A stretch of 64,000 bases of DNA from Roseihalotalea indica (GTDB taxonomy: Bacteria; Bacteroidota; Bacteroidia; Cytophagales; Cyclobacteriaceae): positions 1,035,832 to 1,099,831 of the forward strand of contig NZ_JAINFL010000004.1 in the NCBI RefSeq assembly GCF_022458895.1, given 5' to 3'. Under the pieces are notes generated by a model. The model was not told the DNA's origin. It made no database searches and worked only from the letters and a program-made list of their open reading frames with translations. A program made the translations under genes and the position numbers. This document shows, in pieces, positions 51,401-59,608 of this stretch; positions within the stretch are counted from its first letter, which is position 1; each line of letters starts with the position of its first letter.

Positions 51401-53080
51401 AATGTACATGCCTTCTCCACCGGTATCGTGAATATAATTGTCGTGTATATCCAAATTCTTTAAGAGAAAATTACCACGCCATGTTTCTGGCCGGCTACAG
51501 CTAGGGTCTGTCTTCGCAATAATTCCGGCAAAACCAACATTTGACACTTCAACATGGTCAATCTCGAAATCTGAGCTTAATTCAGAAACGGCAACACCAC
51601 TCACACCTGATTTAGTCTTGCTTACATGTATACCATACTTAATGCTACTATCTCCACTACCAGTTATACGAACGTATTGTGATTTTTGGAACTGGATACC
51701 TGAATAGCGATCCTCCTGAATATTCACTAAACCTCCGCAGTTTTTAAATACTACGGGATTTGAACTAGTGCCTTTAAAACCAATTAACCGAAACCCATTG
51801 TATGTACCTGCCTTTATACAAAAAACATCTCCTGGGCTATAATTATAATCTGATGCGTTAATAATATTAAGAGCATTATTAGTATCTATGATATGATCAC
51901 ATCCACAATCAGACGAGCCTGGCGAAGGTGAGGGTGGTGGTGAAGTTTGTGACCCTTCGTTAACTGTTACTTTCACAACATCTTGAGCCGTTGCACCATC
52001 ATCATCTTTTACTGTGACCGCTAACTCGTATACACCAACACTTAGATTGCTCACTGTTAGTTCAGGATCAGTTTCACCTTGCATTGTTGCCTCAGGACCA
52101 CTTACTTTTTCCCATTGAAGGGAAACAATTTGACCGTCGCTATCAGAAGATTGACAAGAAAGTTTAACACTGGTTTGTGTATCTTCTACTGATATATCGT
52201 CTCCAGCACTTACAGTTGGGCTTTGGTTAGCTGGCGGCTCACTTTGATTGCCCCCCCCCTTGCTAAAGTTCAGAAGCCAGTCATATATATTGACATTGTA
52301 TGAATCGTATTGCGGATCAGTGTTGCTGTTCATTCCGCTCAGGTCATATGTTCTATCCCAAGAATTATGACCTACTCCTTTGTAAATCGTCACCTTAGCT
52401 TTGACCTCAGGCGCCGGGCTACAGTTATTAATTAGCTGAACAGGCAAGATTGAACCATTTAGCCCTACTGTGTTATCACTGCTTCCATGAAAAGCCCAGA
52501 TGGGAATATTTTTCAGACTACATGCCGAGTTATTAGTGTAAGAAACACCATTACCAGCAACAGGTACTACTGCAGCAACCTGGTCCTGATACTTTTCCAA
52601 ATATGCCCAGATACTGATAGCACCACCGCTTTGGCCTGTCAAATAAATCCTGTCTTTATCTATATTATAGTTATTGACAACGTAACTAATGAAGTCATGC
52701 AGCTTATCTTTATTGAAGAAATCTGTATAACTCTGAGGTGAAATTACCACAAATGGACGATCTGCAGCCCATTTACCTTCTTTAAGCAATCGGGGAATAC
52801 CATTATTGAATAATATACTCAAATCAGATTTGCCATTACCGTCACCGGCTATACCATGTAACGTGATAAGGACAGGCGATTTTTGAGTACCTGAAGGTGA
52901 ATAGCTCGAGGGTAAATATTCATGATATCCCCAATAGGCACTGGTGCTTCCTGCAGGGCGCTGCGTGAAGCTTCCCTGAGCATTGGCTTGCAATGCCTGG
53001 AAAATCGTCAGAAAGACACCTAATAGTAGTGTCTTTCTATAGACGAATAACTTTAGTAAACTGTAAACTATTTTTTTCAT
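48416..53080 (-). CDS. Giant secreted T9SS cargo: esterase, PKD-like, beta-helix, PA14 pair, carbohydrate-binding-like domain
   Basis: About 1554 residues from the ATG of MKKIVYSLLK; a longer frame to 53152 would hide the signal peptide. Order: signal peptide (ending ANAQ), alpha/beta-hydrolase (about 27-270; nucleophile GQSGG, His in VGHNSWD), PKD-like 1 (288-375), right-handed beta-helix (390-837; repeats like NNIIKNTGWDG and FANNTIVNPGG), PKD-like 2 (848-943), two PA14 domains (955-1087, 1112-1245; GFRYDGFIEITKAG), a beta-sandwich that may bind carbohydrate (1265-1442), and a T9SS type A sorting domain (1463-1554; VFPNPVSNQMHIQ...). A poly-G tract lies between domains 1 and 2. It likely acts on acetylated polysaccharide outside the cell. 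Confidence 0.88.
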   Translation of the reverse strand: MKKIVYSLLKLFVYRKTLLLGVFLTIFQALQANAQGSFTQRPAGSTSAYWGYHEYLPSSYSPSGTQKSPVLITLHGIAGDGNGKSDLSILFNNGIPRLLKEGKWAADRPFVVISPQSYTDFFNKDKLHDFISYVVNNYNIDKDRIYLTGQSGGAISIWAYLEKYQDQVAAVVPVAGNGVSYTNNSACSLKNIPIWAFHGSSDNTVGLNGSILPVQLINNCSPAPEVKAKVTIYKGVGHNSWDRTYDLSGMNSNTDPQYDSYNVNIYDWLLNFSKGGGNQSEPPANQSPTVSAGDDISVEDTQTSVKLSCQSSDSDGQIVSLQWEKVSGPEATMQGETDPELTVSNLSVGVYELAVTVKDDDGATAQDVVKVTVNEGSQTSPPPSPSPGSSDCGCDHIIDTNNALNIINASDYNYSPGDVFCIKAGTYNGFRLIGFKGTSSNPVVFKNCGGLVNIQEDRYSGIQFQKSQYVRITGSGDSSIKYGIHVSKTKSGVSGVAVSELSSDFEIDHVEVSNVGFAGIIAKTDPSCSRPETWRGNFLLKNLDIHDNYIHDTGGEGMYIGGTFGYETSSRVCDGTQRFAHLLENVKVHNNIIKNTGWDGLQISLVHEGAKIYNNEIRNYGTERTNNQNYGIAIGAGTKGEIYNNKVIQSSSYTTSLQRGISVIDAIPTTKFYNNVIVGAGQFGIWMHIRMTNNVLDQSKGYVFANNTIVNPGGVGIFYNTCIPGGDCREYIKGEFYNNLVVNPGTNYDNSGFWKEADDAFIDFNTKAQRDNATKSNNIFSRDMASLKFVDAGSNNFDIKDGSPVIDAGKSVAGYGVTFDLDNSARPAGNGYDVGAFESGSSAPTEPENQSPNVNAGQDMTVEETQSSVQLTCQASDPDGQIVSHLWKKVSGPAADLQGTTNAKLTVSNLNVGSYEFSVTVKDNDGATASDKVKLVVEDTPDDNPGNGDGGDGNGLTYEYYEGSWSKLPAYQSLTPKKTGTVSNFSLSPKLRGDKFGFRYDGFIEITKAGQYTFYTTSDDGSTLEINGSYVVKNDGLHGAQERSGKVTLSAGYHAIRVRFFEASGGETLNVQYAGPGISKQNIPDSKLYTQKPSSTPEEPTPEEPTPSEGEGLAYSYYEGTWSKLPDFSKLTPKKTGTVANFSLSPKLRGDKFGFRYDGFIEITKAGEYTFYTTSDDGSKLLINGTNIVSNDGTHGAQERSGKVTLSAGYHAIRVRFFENSKGETLEVKYAGPGISKQTIPNSKLYIQEPSSTPPAPTPGIPVDEETVVYINFGNNVASSPWNNTVEDPRYTKSFPSLKDASGNSTNIGLTIMTGWGNGYGGGFNDKGATTGDNSGAYPDKVMQTAYWVQTDVVEVMKIDGLVPGKAYEFTFFASRVGTGDRTTKYSIAGKTVSLNASNNTSKTVSITSTASQAGEVSIEVQKAASASYGYLNALVITELTSYNTKQGISTKEGFVSDQEGEDVMFSEVLGDVTVFPNPVSNQMHIQLPAVDDKAIQISIMDLSGTEIYKGDYDVQMNNMVDIDFSEIRMSSGLYILNIMVEGKEPVMTKFFKE
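49331..49746 (-). repeat. PA14 repeat copy A
   Basis: This 416-base segment is strongly similar, in the same orientation, to 49802-50217, at a constant offset of 471 bases. Both encode the same PA14-domain sequence with scattered substitutions (for example SKLLINGTNIVSND against STLEINGSYVVKND). The linker between them encodes TPEEPTPEEPTP. This is a recent tandem domain duplication. Confidence 0.88.
49802..50217 (-). repeat. PA14 repeat copy B
   Basis: Partner of copy A (49331-49746), offset 471 bases. The highest identity is in the central block coding LSAGYHAIRVRFFE and the LRGDKFGFRYDGFIEITKAG block, where long runs match between the two copies; third codon positions carry most of the differences. 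Confidence 0.88.
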
Positions 53081-53528
53081 ACTAGCATCATTTTTATCGA
53101 ATTGCACTTTTCCAATACGACCAAAAGTGATACCAGCTGAAAAAAAAATCACATTGAATTAGGCGATTTTAAAAGCCTTGTAATAAATCCAGTGCTCCTT
53201 CTAAAAAAAGTGATATTTAAAAAGTACTGTATCTCTTATCTAAGTCAAAAAAAAATCATAATAAGCTCATATAAATTATAACTATGCCAATAATCTTCTA
53301 GAAGAGCTATAGGTTAATCTTATTTAAGAAAATTGAGTGTCTAAACTATTGAAATAGCCAAATTCTTCATTAAATTATAGCTTCATTTTGATAACTTTTT
53401 TTTTAGTTTTCGAAACGACTAAATCTGTTTTTTTTTATAATAATCATATTGAGATTATTCTATCAAATTAATAATACGGAACTTATAATAATTCAATTTT
53501 AAGTTATACTAAGTTTAGATAAGCTCTC
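53081..53528. other. AT-rich divergent promoter region
   Basis: About 450 bases between the start of the giant cargo gene and the EEP phosphatase gene. It is very rich in A and T with long T runs. I see no open frame, RNA gene or strong dyad. It probably holds both divergent promoters; TAAGTTTA at about 53510 resembles a -7 element for the rightward gene. Confidence 0.5.
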
Positions 53529-54647
53529 ATGTCAAATTTTCCTTTAAGAAGCTATCCTACTCCTATCAAGAAGATCAACCGCTTCATATTACTTTCCCTT
53601 ATTATTACTACTCTCATCTGTTTTATCTCACTTATATCTCCCTATTTTCCGGCGACTTATTCGCCATTAATTCATCTCTTTACCCTTTTTATTCCGGTTG
53701 TATTTATTCTCTTAATCATAGCAATATTATTTTCTCTGCTTTTCCGACAAAGGATACTCGCTATTATCAATATTCTTCTCCTTTTATTTGGTGTTTCTTA
53801 TTTTGAAAAAATGTGGGCATTCCCGAAAGAGTGTTATAACGCACAAAACTCTGATTTTACAGTCATTACCTTTAATGCCAGCTTCTTTAGAGTGTTAAAA
53901 GTATTCTCCGAGGAATATTATGATCTAACGGCTAACCCTAAAGGGCAAGAATTGATACAATATGTAACTGCTCAAAGTGCTGAAATCATATGTTTACAAG
54001 AGTTCTTCAATGACGTTAATTATGAACCCTACAATGTCATTTCAACGATGCAAGCTAATGGTTACGATTACTATTTTTTAAAAGATTCAAAGCATGATAA
54101 TGGGATTGACCGTGGAATTATTACATTTTCTAAGTTCCCTATTATTGATTCTGGGAGAGTTTTCCTTAGTGAAAATAACTACAATGGTGCTTCTTTTATA
54201 GATGTTGAATATCAGAATAGTATTTTACGAATTATTAACGTGCATCTAGAATCTATGGAACTGTACTTCGGGCAGCAAAATATTATTAGCAAAGCTCGTT
54301 ATGGATTGAGGCAGTACAAAAGGGCTAGTATTGCAAGAAATTATCAAACTCAGGAACTACTATCCTTTATTGATAAATCTCCGTATCCTATTCTATTGAT
54401 GGGTGATTTCAATGAACTACCTATTAGTTACAATCTGCAGAGGTTTTCAGACCAACTAGGCAGCGCCTTTCAGCAAGCAGGAAGTGGCTTTGGAACGACT
54501 CTTACTACAACCAGCAGTGTAATACCAGCAAGAATTGATAATATTTTCTTAAGTGAGGGGATTAATGCTACTTGTTTAACTGTAGATCAAAGTATTACGA
54601 CATCAGATCATTACCCTGTTTATTCAACGGTGCATATCAAGGACTAG
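53529..54647 (+). CDS. Membrane endonuclease/exonuclease/phosphatase (EEP) family protein
   Basis: A 372-residue protein with three N-terminal hydrophobic segments (residues about 18-36, 44-73 and 77-90) and an extracytoplasmic EEP (DNase I-like) domain. Catalytic motifs are complete: FNAS, LQEFFND (Glu), GIDRGIITFSKFP, VHLES (His), MGDFNELP (GDFN), RIDNIFLSEG and SDHYPVYSTV (SDH). Such membrane-attached EEP proteins may act on phospholipids, nucleic acids or sugar phosphates; no substrate can be chosen. The stop is interlocked with that of the sulfotransferase (shared CTAG). Confidence 0.85.
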   Translation: MSNFPLRSYPTPIKKINRFILLSLIITTLICFISLISPYFPATYSPLIHLFTLFIPVVFILLIIAILFSLLFRQRILAIINILLLLFGVSYFEKMWAFPKECYNAQNSDFTVITFNASFFRVLKVFSEEYYDLTANPKGQELIQYVTAQSAEIICLQEFFNDVNYEPYNVISTMQANGYDYYFLKDSKHDNGIDRGIITFSKFPIIDSGRVFLSENNYNGASFIDVEYQNSILRIINVHLESMELYFGQQNIISKARYGLRQYKRASIARNYQTQELLSFIDKSPYPILLMGDFNELPISYNLQRFSDQLGSAFQQAGSGFGTTLTTTSSVIPARIDNIFLSEGINATCLTVDQSITTSDHYPVYSTVHIKD

Positions 54648-55582
54648 CGCCAGTGACTCAGATCCGTCTTTATCAGACTCTCCAATACTTTTATATCATC
54701 ATTATATATTTCTTCGGTAATTTTTTGTTTTAACTCTGGACTTAACTTCAATGTCTGGATGTTGCTCGACCGCATATTTTCAACAACTCTTTTCAACAAG
54801 ACATTATCTTTAATTCCTTGATATAATTGAGGCACCGACTTTTTCATGGCCATCATAATTATGCTTTCATGGCCGACAAGTTTATTTACCCACTTATTTT
54901 TGACTTTGCCTGATTTATTAAACTGCGTATTTGTTTGAAAATTAAAAGAATTATCTACGCCGATGAATGCAGTCATATCCTCTAGTAATTGATCGGGGGC
55001 ATTAATCAAATCTTCAAAAAAGAATATTTTTAACTGAGAAGGATCAAAGCTATTAAAATACTTGGTAAGGTGCTTGCCGTAAAAGCCTTCCTGAACTAAG
55101 TCTGGCCTTTTCCACCACACTGATTTTCTATCAAAAACATCTTCAAATGACTCACTTGGTGTTTTATTTACCCGTAATAGGTGAGTATACCGTGAAAACA
55201 ACCGTTCGGCGGGTTGCCGCAAAATGGCCATTAGTTTCACATTCGGTAGATGATGCTTAATACGCTCTACTGCCAATGGTGAATATAAGTAGATATTAGA
55301 AATTTCGCCCACCTTTTGATTCTCATTAGCTATCTTAAAAAGATTGATATAATCTGGATAAGTGGTTATTGATTGTCGATAATGTTCTTTGGTTGATAAA
55401 TCTTCAAAATCCTCTTCTTTGCGCATTTCATATGCAAAAAAATTCGGTTCTTTGACGTCTGGTAAGAAAATTCCTGGATGTTGTTTAAGGTAAAACTCCA
55501 AGGATGTGGTTCCCGACTTTCCAGCACCTATAATTAAGAAATCAGGTAACAATGATGTATAAGGGTTTTTTATATCTTTCAT
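54644..55582 (-). CDS. Sulfotransferase (PAPS-dependent)
   Basis: About 312 residues from the ATG of MKDIKNPYTS; a start at 55603 adds seven residues. The 5'-PAPS loop is GAGKSGTTSLEFYLKQHP (residues about 19-36) and the 3'-phosphate motif LRQPAERLFSRYTH follows near 130, so this is the Sulfotransfer_1/3 type that sulfates carbohydrates or proteins. It sits among surface-glycan genes, so polysaccharide sulfation is likely. Typical length; no membrane helix, so it works in the cytoplasm or with a transporter-independent acceptor. A 479-base AT-rich gap separates it from the divergent MBOAT gene. Confidence 0.85.
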   Translation of the reverse strand: MKDIKNPYTSLLPDFLIIGAGKSGTTSLEFYLKQHPGIFLPDVKEPNFFAYEMRKEEDFEDLSTKEHYRQSITTYPDYINLFKIANENQKVGEISNIYLYSPLAVERIKHHLPNVKLMAILRQPAERLFSRYTHLLRVNKTPSESFEDVFDRKSVWWKRPDLVQEGFYGKHLTKYFNSFDPSQLKIFFFEDLINAPDQLLEDMTAFIGVDNSFNFQTNTQFNKSGKVKNKWVNKLVGHESIIMMAMKKSVPQLYQGIKDNVLLKRVVENMRSSNIQTLKLSPELKQKITEEIYNDDIKVLESLIKTDLSHWR

Positions 55583-55603
55583 TATGTAAGTTACTACATA
55601 CAA

Positions 55604-56082
55604 TACTTCTTTTGCTCTCCACTCTATTTTACCATAAGTATCATTATAGAAAATGATCTCACCTTTAGAGTGTATAGGAAAATATATTTCAATGAATCTA
55701 GATGTGCTAAATATACAATGCTCAAAAATACGAAATTTATATTAGCCGATATACGCTAGTTTGCTAATATTTTAGCATTAAAAAATTTATTTTTATGAAT
55801 ACAAATGTTTAATAAGCCATAAATCAATATTTATTCGCAAATTATTTTAAATTGCACATCGTAGTATTTGCTTATTGATGTATCCTAATGATGCTAACTT
55901 ATTACCTAAATCTTAACGAATTTCTCCGATGTACGAGCAAAACCGTTCCGTCTTTAGATTGATAGTCTTCTATCGTTTAACCTGCTCTATACACCTATGT
56001 CCGTATTGAAATAATTTTATGTAAGCTGGAATGTATATCTTGTAACTACCTTTTACCTTACACTTCAATTACTGCTACTTGA
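55604..56082. other. AT-rich gap upstream of the MBOAT gene
   Basis: About 479 bases, strongly AT-rich, between divergent sulfotransferase and MBOAT genes. I found no open frame, RNA gene or terminator. It probably contains divergent promoters and perhaps a polysaccharide-locus leader, but no consensus pair convinced me. Confidence 0.5.
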
Positions 56083-57513
56083 ATGCTGTTTAATTCGCTC
56101 GAGTTTCTGCTCTTTCTTCCGATAGTATTTATATTATATTGGTTCATATTTAATAATAATTTAAAAAGACAGAACTTACTAATTGTTGTAGCCAGCTACA
56201 TATTTTATGGATGGTGGGATTGGCGATTTCTTTTCTTAATATTTGCTAGCTCCCTAATTGACTTTGTTATTGGAAACAAACTTGAATCTACCTACCATCC
56301 TACTTCACGAAAAACTCTTCTCTGGATTTCTATCTGTGTAAATTTAGGGCTGTTAGGCATATTCAAGTACTATAATTTTTTCATGCAGTCTTTACAAGAC
56401 GCATTTCATAGTTTCGGTGCAGAAATATCTCTTACGACACTTCACATTGTATTACCAGTCGGCATCAGTTTTTATACATTTCAAACACTTAGTTATACCA
56501 TTGATGTCTATAAAGGTAAATTAAAGCCCACCCATGATCCGATTAAATTCTTTGCTTTTGTAAGCTTTTTTCCTCAGCTAGTAGCTGGCCCTATAGAAAG
56601 GGCAACAAACCTATTAGGGCAGTTTGATCAACCCAGAGTATTCTCTTACACCGATGCTAAAGATGGCGTAAGACAAATTGTCTGGGGCTTTTTTAAAAAA
56701 ATTGTTATTGCCGATACATGCGCTGTTTTTGTTAATCAGATATTTGATAATTACACTGAGCAATCATCTGGGATGCTGTTATTGGGCGCTTTTTATTTTG
56801 CATTCCAAATCTACGGTGACTTCTCTGGCTACTCTGATATTGCCATTGGTACTGCAAAATTATTCGGGTTCAGGCTCATGACTAATTTTAGATATCCCTA
56901 CTTCTCCCGTGACATGGCCGAGTTCTGGCGACGTTGGCACATATCCTTATCCACCTGGTTCAGAGATTATCTGTATATTCCTTTAGGTGGAAGTCGCGGA
57001 GGAAAAAAAATAGCTGTTCGGAATACATTTATTATTTTCATCGTTAGTGGATTCTGGCATGGCGCCAACTGGACTTTCATCGTATGGGGTGCCCTAAATG
57101 CCATTTATTTTTTACCACTGCTTTTAGCAAACAGAAATCGAAAAAATTTAGATACTGTGGCCGAAGGAAGGCAATTTGTTACGTTTCAAGAATTTTTTAA
57201 GCTTAGCGTCACTTTTGCACTTACATTAATTGCCTGGGTTTTTTTCAGAGCACCCAGTGTAAATGATGCCTGGCATTACTTAACTTTAATTGTCACTCAA
57301 GGTGCATGGAATGTTGACATACCATTTCTAACCAGTGTACCTCTAATTTTATTACTCATCATTATTGAGTGGATCCAGCGGCTTAAAGAACATCCAATGG
57401 AAATCGGACACCTCCACCCCTATTCCCGTTTCGCCAGTTACTGTGTATTAATATTTTTAATAGTTGCTCACATCAGCAATACGAATCAAGAGTTTATCTA
57501 TTTCCAATTTTAG
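56083..57513 (+). CDS. MBOAT O-acyltransferase (AlgI-like), copy 1
   Basis: A 476-residue polytopic membrane enzyme, about ten helices. AlgI/DltB-like features include YTFQTLSYTIDVYKG, FFPQLVAGPIERA, FGDFSGYSDIAIG-type region (YGDFSGYSDIAIG), FWRRWHISLSTWFRDYLYIPLGG and the catalytic His block SGFWHGANWTFIVWG near residue 330. MBOAT enzymes pass acetyl groups across the membrane for O-acetylation of exopolysaccharide or alginate. It overlaps none of its neighbours and precedes its SGNH-like partner by two bases. Confidence 0.92.
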   Translation: MLFNSLEFLLFLPIVFILYWFIFNNNLKRQNLLIVVASYIFYGWWDWRFLFLIFASSLIDFVIGNKLESTYHPTSRKTLLWISICVNLGLLGIFKYYNFFMQSLQDAFHSFGAEISLTTLHIVLPVGISFYTFQTLSYTIDVYKGKLKPTHDPIKFFAFVSFFPQLVAGPIERATNLLGQFDQPRVFSYTDAKDGVRQIVWGFFKKIVIADTCAVFVNQIFDNYTEQSSGMLLLGAFYFAFQIYGDFSGYSDIAIGTAKLFGFRLMTNFRYPYFSRDMAEFWRRWHISLSTWFRDYLYIPLGGSRGGKKIAVRNTFIIFIVSGFWHGANWTFIVWGALNAIYFLPLLLANRNRKNLDTVAEGRQFVTFQEFFKLSVTFALTLIAWVFFRAPSVNDAWHYLTLIVTQGAWNVDIPFLTSVPLILLLIIIEWIQRLKEHPMEIGHLHPYSRFASYCVLIFLIVAHISNTNQEFIYFQF

Positions 57514-57515
57514 CG

Positions 57516-58586
57516 ATGAAAAAATTTTTGCTTGAAGTCATAATAAAAGGAGGAGTAATTTTATCGGTATGTGTATTGCTCACCACTCTTCTTTATTCTA
57601 TTAAGAGTGATTTCTATGATTTATATGAGCTGCCAGAAATAGTAAGTAGAAAACAGAATTTTAAAGCTCAGTCTCAAAATATTAATACTGTATTTATTGG
57701 CTCTAGTCGAATTTTCCGGCATATTGACCCTATCCTTTTTGATTCTTTAACCGGGTTAAGATCCTATAATTTAGGGTATGCCGGATTGTTTCCTTTTAGA
57801 AGCTATGATTATCTGGAAAATCTAAACTTATCAGCAAACCCAGTAATTAAGAATGTCTTTATTGAATTAAGTCCTATTGCACTTTTAGGGCAGAATTTCA
57901 ATACTGATCCCTTCATTTACTCTATTAGTCCTGATCGCTATTTAACTGTTTTAAACTTTGGCATACAGGGGCCTTATATTAAAAGCACCCGTTTCAAGTA
58001 TCTATCAGGTTATACTCTTTTAATGGCATATAAGTATTTAGGTGTGGGGTGCAGTAAATACTTAAATCACCTTTTATATGGCAAATTTGATCTAAGGGTT
58101 AATGACGACGCCGATAATGTCTATACAAAAGGGTATCTGTCGTTAGATGATGACTTAGCGCTAAAAGGAGGGGATTATGAGAACCTGGTGGCTCGAAGAA
58201 ATGAGTTTCTAGAGAGTCCTAGCAAGACCTTAGCCAACTACACCCTTGCCTATAATCACTACAAAACACTTAATTTTAGCGCTAATAATGACGACTTCAC
58301 AGATTATGTAAAAGTTCAGGCGCACAATTTATCGAAACAGGGTATAAAGGTATATTTCATCATTAACCCCCGCCAAGTATATAGTGACCTGGTATATTTA
58401 AAGCACCAAAAAAGGCAGTTAGACGCTTATAAAGTTTTTGACTTTACCGATCCCGAAAAATACGCCGACTTATTCCTAGAGAAATATTCTTATGATCGGG
58501 TGCACCTCAATGAAGATGGAGCAGAACTTTTTACTAAAATACTTTCTCGGGAAATCGTTAAAGACTCAATTCATGTTAGCTATTAG
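57516..58586 (+). CDS. SGNH-like partner of MBOAT copy 1 (AlgJ/AlgX-type role)
   Basis: A 356-residue protein with an N-terminal membrane helix (residues about 8-26) and an exported SGNH-like domain: block I FIGSSRIFRH (GxSR form), block II YNLGYAG, and a final Asp/His block DRVHLNEDGAELF near the C-terminus. The arrangement fits proteins that accept acetyl groups from an MBOAT transporter and transfer them to polysaccharide. It starts two bases after the MBOAT gene. It is convergent with a second, unrelated-in-sequence partner from the other MBOAT unit. Confidence 0.78.
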   Translation: MKKFLLEVIIKGGVILSVCVLLTTLLYSIKSDFYDLYELPEIVSRKQNFKAQSQNINTVFIGSSRIFRHIDPILFDSLTGLRSYNLGYAGLFPFRSYDYLENLNLSANPVIKNVFIELSPIALLGQNFNTDPFIYSISPDRYLTVLNFGIQGPYIKSTRFKYLSGYTLLMAYKYLGVGCSKYLNHLLYGKFDLRVNDDADNVYTKGYLSLDDDLALKGGDYENLVARRNEFLESPSKTLANYTLAYNHYKTLNFSANNDDFTDYVKVQAHNLSKQGIKVYFIINPRQVYSDLVYLKHQKRQLDAYKVFDFTDPEKYADLFLEKYSYDRVHLNEDGAELFTKILSREIVKDSIHVSY

Positions 58587-58595
58587 TGAATGTGT

Positions 58596-59603
58596 TTAAG
58601 GTGAAGGCTTGCTAGTAAATTTAATCCACTCCGCCTTTTCTTTTTGTAAATACTCCTGGATATTATTCTCAGTCACATGTTTAGCAAATGAAGCCTTCTG
58701 CTTACCCGAGCAGTGAAGCCAAATACTATCTCCAACATGATATCGATAATGGTTTGACTCATAGTAGTTTATTGGGTTCATGGTAATCTTATTAAACCCA
58801 CTAAAATCTTCGTATTCAGTAATCTTTGCCAGCTTTAATTTGATCTCCGCAATTTCATTGAAAGAATATTGCGTATAAGTGTTTACGAAAGCTGGATTTA
58901 TGAAGATAGTCAGATCTATTGCTTCTGATTTGCAGAGATTAATTATTTCCTGAATGTCTTTAATTGTAGCATCAACTCTTTTTCCGTGATATTTGGCAGG
59001 CTTATTAAATTTTTCACTAGTAATATGCGCCTCGGGATTTGAGTTAATTGCACTATCCACAGGATAATGCAGAGGTGCTCCGGACTTAGTATAATCAAAA
59101 TTGGTAGGCACCTCATACTTTGGGAACCCTATCTTGGGTGGCTCTATTAAATATTGCATATAACTAGCTATATCTTCAACCCAATCCTGATGGTATGCCA
59201 ACCTTAAAAGTTGCCCTTGATGCCTTTGAGGAAAAATTTTAAATGAAAATTCATCCAGTCCAATATAAATATTCTTTATCGTCACCCCTTTTTGAATAAG
59301 CAATTTAATATCCTCCAGAAACTCAGATGGTATGCCTTCTGAATAATACATATTGTATGCCGACGGTGAGTACTTATATGCTATGATTTTGCCTACCCGA
59401 GAAGATCCAAATATATAAGAATCGTATTTATCTGAATGATCCAGTACAAATTTAGTTTTGATGAACCGAAAATTAGGTTCATTGTATTTACGGCTTAGAT
59501 CTCCTTTAAAAACCCCATAAAAATCAGTAGAATAATTATAGAATGACAAAGGCAGAAGAACAGTGATTCCTAACAGCAATAGCCTCGTCAAGAGCTTTTT
59601 CAT
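58596..59603 (-). CDS. SGNH-like partner of MBOAT copy 2
   Basis: A 335-residue protein: N-terminal membrane helix (about 6-22), IFGSSRVGKII (block I), and NYYESNHYRYHVGDSIW near the C-terminus, which I take for the catalytic Asp/His block (compare YxxSHY-x-VGD in related AlgJ-like proteins). The middle is variable and differs strongly from its counterpart at 57516, so the two pairs are not a recent duplication. It follows MBOAT copy 2 by five bases in the same operon. Confidence 0.78.
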   Translation of the reverse strand: MKKLLTRLLLLGITVLLPLSFYNYSTDFYGVFKGDLSRKYNEPNFRFIKTKFVLDHSDKYDSYIFGSSRVGKIIAYKYSPSAYNMYYSEGIPSEFLEDIKLLIQKGVTIKNIYIGLDEFSFKIFPQRHQGQLLRLAYHQDWVEDIASYMQYLIEPPKIGFPKYEVPTNFDYTKSGAPLHYPVDSAINSNPEAHITSEKFNKPAKYHGKRVDATIKDIQEIINLCKSEAIDLTIFINPAFVNTYTQYSFNEIAEIKLKLAKITEYEDFSGFNKITMNPINYYESNHYRYHVGDSIWLHCSGKQKASFAKHVTENNIQEYLQKEKAEWIKFTSKPSP

Positions 59604-59608
59604 ATCAC

